A DNA stretch of 64,000 bases from Enoplolaimus lenunculus (taxonomy: Eukaryota; Nematoda; Enoplea; Enoplida; Thoracostomopsidae), in the NCBI GenBank assembly GCA_030248215.1, contig JASANG010000160.1, positions 1 to 64,000 of the forward strand. The letters run 5' to 3'. The translations under genes were made by a program, and so were the position numbers. Numbering within the stretch: position 1 is the first letter of the stretch; each line of letters opens with the position of its first letter. The notes below the pieces were generated by a model that ran no database searches, was not told the origin of the DNA, and saw nothing but the letters and a program-made list of their open reading frames with translations. Of this stretch, positions 61,001 through 64,000 are shown in pieces.

Positions 61001-63581
61001 AAGGATCACTGTACTTATTACGATATGTAATGTATCCACTCCATCCATAGTTACAAAAATTACTCATATTTTTCTTATAGCACTTGAGATAACGCGTTTG
61101 CACGCGTGCTTTCAAATTTTGTACCTATTTACTCAGATTAAGAACAGATATATAAGCTCAGCAGTATGTCCAATGTTGTATGTGAAATTTAAAGACAATC
61201 ACCTATTACGTACAAGGGAGTATATAGCATCTCTCCCTGATCTAGATTGGAGATCTACTGAATTCAATAGATTTGTATTATATCTGGGTGGTTTTTTTCC
61301 GTGTTTTTTAATTTCAGTGGGTCCGCAATTTCACCTCAAAATTCAAAAACCATGAACCGCCTTACATCATCATCGTCTTCGTCCCTTGGTTCGTTCTTAA
61401 CCACCCCAGCGTTTTGCGGATGTTGCCTATCGCCATTAATTAAAACACCGCTCGCAACTGGAGGAACAACAGATCCTGAAAGCTGCTACGACTGAAAATA
61501 ATATTTTTGTTTCATACCAAATTTTATGACAATCACAATTTAAACGATAAAATTTAATGAGCGACTACAATGCCCCCAATTCGGCAAACCCAATTGGATT
61601 TTGAACAGGAATCAGGATCAATGATCGTTTACCGACAAAACAACGTGAAAATACAGCCGAAATCGTCTTTCCGATACCCACTCCAAGCAAATTCACCTTT
61701 TCTCGCCGGTACACGCTAAAAAGGATATGTATATCCGCGTTATCAGTAATTACATTACTTTTAATTGAGCATAAATTTAATCCCAGCCCCGTACTCTTTC
61801 CGGTGCCGAACCCCTGTACCTGTGCTGCCACCAATCGACGTATTTAGCCCAATTGGATCATCATTTGAAGCAAGTTCATTTCTGTCTTCAACGTTATGTT
61901 GCTGTTGTTGCGCGGTAATACTTTCCATGATGTTTATTGTCGGGATATTTGTCTGCTGCAGCTGTGTAGGTAACGGTTGTTGCGCGAGTCGCGTCTGTTG
62001 TATTTGCCGCCGCATTGCATCTGACATAATCGTATTATATCATATTTTATACCTACCGCTACAATTCCCAACAAAACCAAACACATAAAAAATTGGACTG
62101 GTATGTTTTATCTCATCCTATGAAAAAATTTCATAGTTTTAATTTTTAGCTTTTAAAATCTCAAATCAAAAGTATAAAAACTGGTTAGGGTGGCGCCATA
62201 CTTTTGACGACGTCCGGCGCAGTCAGTCACCGTACGTTACCGTGCAGTATCGTACTTGAATTACTCAAGTACGATACCGTATGGTTATGTACGGCGACGG
62301 GCGGCGACGCACACCAAGTATAGCGCAACCTTTAGAGTGTAACCACGGTTCTCCATCAGATGACATGTTGCCAGTATGTTGCTGCATATGATGCACAAAG
62401 CACGTATAATGAAGTGATGGGTCTTCAACCGCCCCCCCGGTTGGCAACCGGATTTAAAATCTTGAATGGGAGCACTTTTGCCGACAAAATTACTGTTCAA
62501 AAGTTTACCATGTCTGATTGCTCATATATAAAAATATGTTAACACTTTACACAGTTATCTATGCATCAAAACTGAAAAATTTTACAAAGCAGTGCGTTTG
62601 ACGACCAAAAAAGTTAACTGTCAATGGCCCACCAACCCGGTAGCGAATCCCAGGACGGAAGCGGAAACTGATCATTACCAGAAACAAGCTTCCATTTCAT
62701 ACTTCTTGGTAAGATTAGAGTAAACTCATATTAGAATTTAAACTCAATCGAACATTTAATCCCAGAAACGGCATTCGGTATCGATTCTGATACAACTACT
62801 TTGTATGTATTTTACATTTTAATCTATATAAAATCAATGCAATAAAAATTGACAAAATGGTAATTGAAAACTTTTCAATGGGGCAGAAATACCTGTCATG
62901 ATATTCAACGGTCCAGTGCCTGCAAAAATAACTTTATTCGCAGCGTTACCAAATTCTGCTCGCAATCGTCTCTGCCGGTCACAATAAATGCTGAAAGTTT
63001 CTTCGGTAAAACCATAATTGAAATAGTCGGTTATGTCAGCACCTAAACATCAAAATATTTAAAACTCGAGTTATCTGCAAAAACAAATTAAAAAAACATG
63101 CCTCACTTTTAGTCATTTACGCGAACACTGATTCTGTTAAGCAAAGTTTCACACAAGTCTGACATTGTTTAACATATCCCTTGCAGCTAAAATAGACAGC
63201 TGTTATCGGAAGAAACACACGAAATATAAAACAAACATTTCCTGCTGCCAAGTATCGACAATATTAAGCCTTAGCAGAATTCTAAAACTTGTATTTGCCC
63301 GGGATGGGACCCGCGCATGAAACCAAACTTTGCGTAATAGCGTGCTTATGCTATTTCCGTACGGTTTTCCGTTCAATGATTAAATTGCCACTATCAAACT
63401 TACCCTACTTCTAAACATTTCATGTCACTCTCTGCATTGTTCAAGCTATTTCAAGTAGCGATATTACCTGGTTGTCGCCATGGTTTTTCTCCAAGAACAT
63501 CAAATTCAACTTCATAAATCGACTTGTTGCCTACGTTCGAAACTGCGTCGATGTCGAGTTTACCAGTTTGTGCTTTACCAC
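55025..63581 (-). CDS. FIP1L1: FIP1 (pre-mRNA 3'-end processing factor), 12 exons, N-terminus outside the window
   Basis: CPSF subunit that binds U-rich RNA and poly(A) polymerase in mRNA 3'-end formation. Minus-strand exons: 63468-63581, 62893-63042, 61820-62020, 61366-61475, 60684-60952, 59977-60449, 59487-59568, 57370-57495, 56997-57074, 56517-56783, 55758-55856 and 55025-55394. Phases agree at every join, giving 778 residues plus a split first codon. The diagnostic Fip1 core is in the first two exons: [27 protein letters not shown], then [16 protein letters not shown] and DRQRRLR. Then come a Gln-rich exon, an acidic [11 protein letters not shown] exon, two long Pro/Gly-rich exons, and an Arg/Asp/Ser-rich tail ending VKEEPKD, comparable with the RD/RE-rich tail of vertebrate FIP1L1. 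The acidic N-terminal exon must lie right of 64000. A candidate AATAAA (minus, 54906-54901) is about 120 bp past the stop. One large intron (57496-59486) carries two transposons. Confidence 0.95.
58082..59383. mobile_element. ATTGAGCGAAG element, copy 2, carrying a hAT insertion
   Basis: ATTGAG at 58082 is separated from CGAAG at 58484 by the hAT-type MITE with its duplication. The element then runs through GTCCGTCCGAAAAGAATC and several AATCTGAATAAATTG units to GCTTCGCTCAAT at 59383. It has more internal units than the copy at 26007-26906. Confidence 0.8.
58088..58475. mobile_element. hAT-type MITE (TCGGCATCGG family), in a FIP1 intron
   Basis: Starts CAGGGATGTGCCGATACC and ends AACCGGCATATCCCTA, flanked by TTATTGAG (58080-58087) and TCATTGAG (58476-58483), 7 of 8 equal. 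It is inserted into the first bases of the ATTGAGCGAAG element. Diverged copies are at 7331-7612 and 37412-37745. Confidence 0.88.
62230..62294 (+). other. Long hairpin in FIP1 intron, best paired on the + strand
   Basis: GTATCGTACTTGA (62247-62259) and TCAAGTACGATAC (62265-62277) pair perfectly around loop ATTAC. The 17 bases outside on each side pair further with three G-T pairs and two mismatches if the + strand is transcribed; on the minus strand these would be A-C mismatches. It is antisense to FIP1. It could be a pre-miRNA-like hairpin or a small palindromic repeat. Confidence 0.6.
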
Positions 63582-64000
63582 CTAAATTTAATTGCTGCAG
63601 CAACTGATACGTTTTTAAACAAGAGCGAACTGTAAGATCAGCAAATTGGAAACGATGTCCGATTCTAACTAAAGCCTATTAACTCGTTTGTAGCGCAGTA
63701 TACATTAACTACTTGCTGGATTTTGGACAGTCCTACAATATAATAAAGTCCTCATTAAATACTACAGTATAGCCTATTCATATATATTTGTGATTTCAAA
63801 CATTGATAAAGTATAATTCAGCGCGCAGTCATAGTAAGAAACTACTATTTGTTTTAAGCGTTAAAAAGACTTCTTTATAATTCTCGGAAACTATACCTGA
63901 CGCTGAAGTTTGAAAATTTGTTTTTTGATTTTGTCGGAAACTAAAACAAATCAAGGTGCAATATGTAATTAAAGACTTATTGTACAAACTACAGGTACAA
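63582..64000. other. FIP1 upstream intron, no exon recognised
   Basis: Before the acceptor at 63582-63583 the sequence is AT-rich. I could not find the acidic N-terminal exon expected for FIP1. Confidence 0.5.

Overview
The window is a stretch of an animal nuclear genome, probably an invertebrate. Every recognisable gene is a conserved eukaryotic nuclear or ER gene split by GT/AG introns. Coding exons are small islands in AT-rich DNA packed with short non-autonomous DNA transposons, tRNA-like repeats, minisatellites and one LINE. Scattered TTAGGC-type runs recall the nematode telomere unit, but they look like transposon interior, so I do not assign a phylum.

Layout. 503-5027 (+): PCNA, with one apparent extra base in exon 1. 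5.0-18.5 kb: no host gene, only nested repeats. These are a tandem tRNA-like repeat split by a MITE, several MITE families, a 46-bp minisatellite of about 1.4 kb, a second tandem array, and a long-armed foldback element at 13150-16064. 18483-21590 (-): DDRGK1. 21.6-24.4 kb: tandem tRNA-like repeats and a short MITE. 24449-30472 (+): a SPOP/MEL-26-type MATH-BTB protein with a long low-complexity C-terminal extension. 33948-35780 (+): GEMIN6. 36746-47132 (+): TAF1B/Rrn7, about 1,096 residues with a long acidic last exon. 48464-50853 (+): a LINE remnant with an ORF1-like head fused in frame to a reverse transcriptase. 51.5-54.8 kb: MITEs. 55025-63581 (-): the 3' part of FIP1; its N-terminal exon lies beyond the right edge.

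The genes are housekeeping genes of separate pathways (replication clamp, UFMylation at the ER, CUL3 ubiquitin ligase adaptor, SMN complex, RNA polymerase I initiation, mRNA 3' end formation). Nothing suggests an operon. I found no CRISPR, no viral genome and no intact autonomous transposase. The most informative unexplained structures are: four short hairpins with compensatory base changes (13660-13806); a MITE family with 5-bp target duplications and its own empty site in the same tandem repeat; three tRNA-like repeat families that each occur as direct tandem pairs; a wobble-paired hairpin antisense to a FIP1 intron; and the LINE ORF1-RT fusion. Exon borders were placed by eye from splice consensus, phase and homology, without transcript data.
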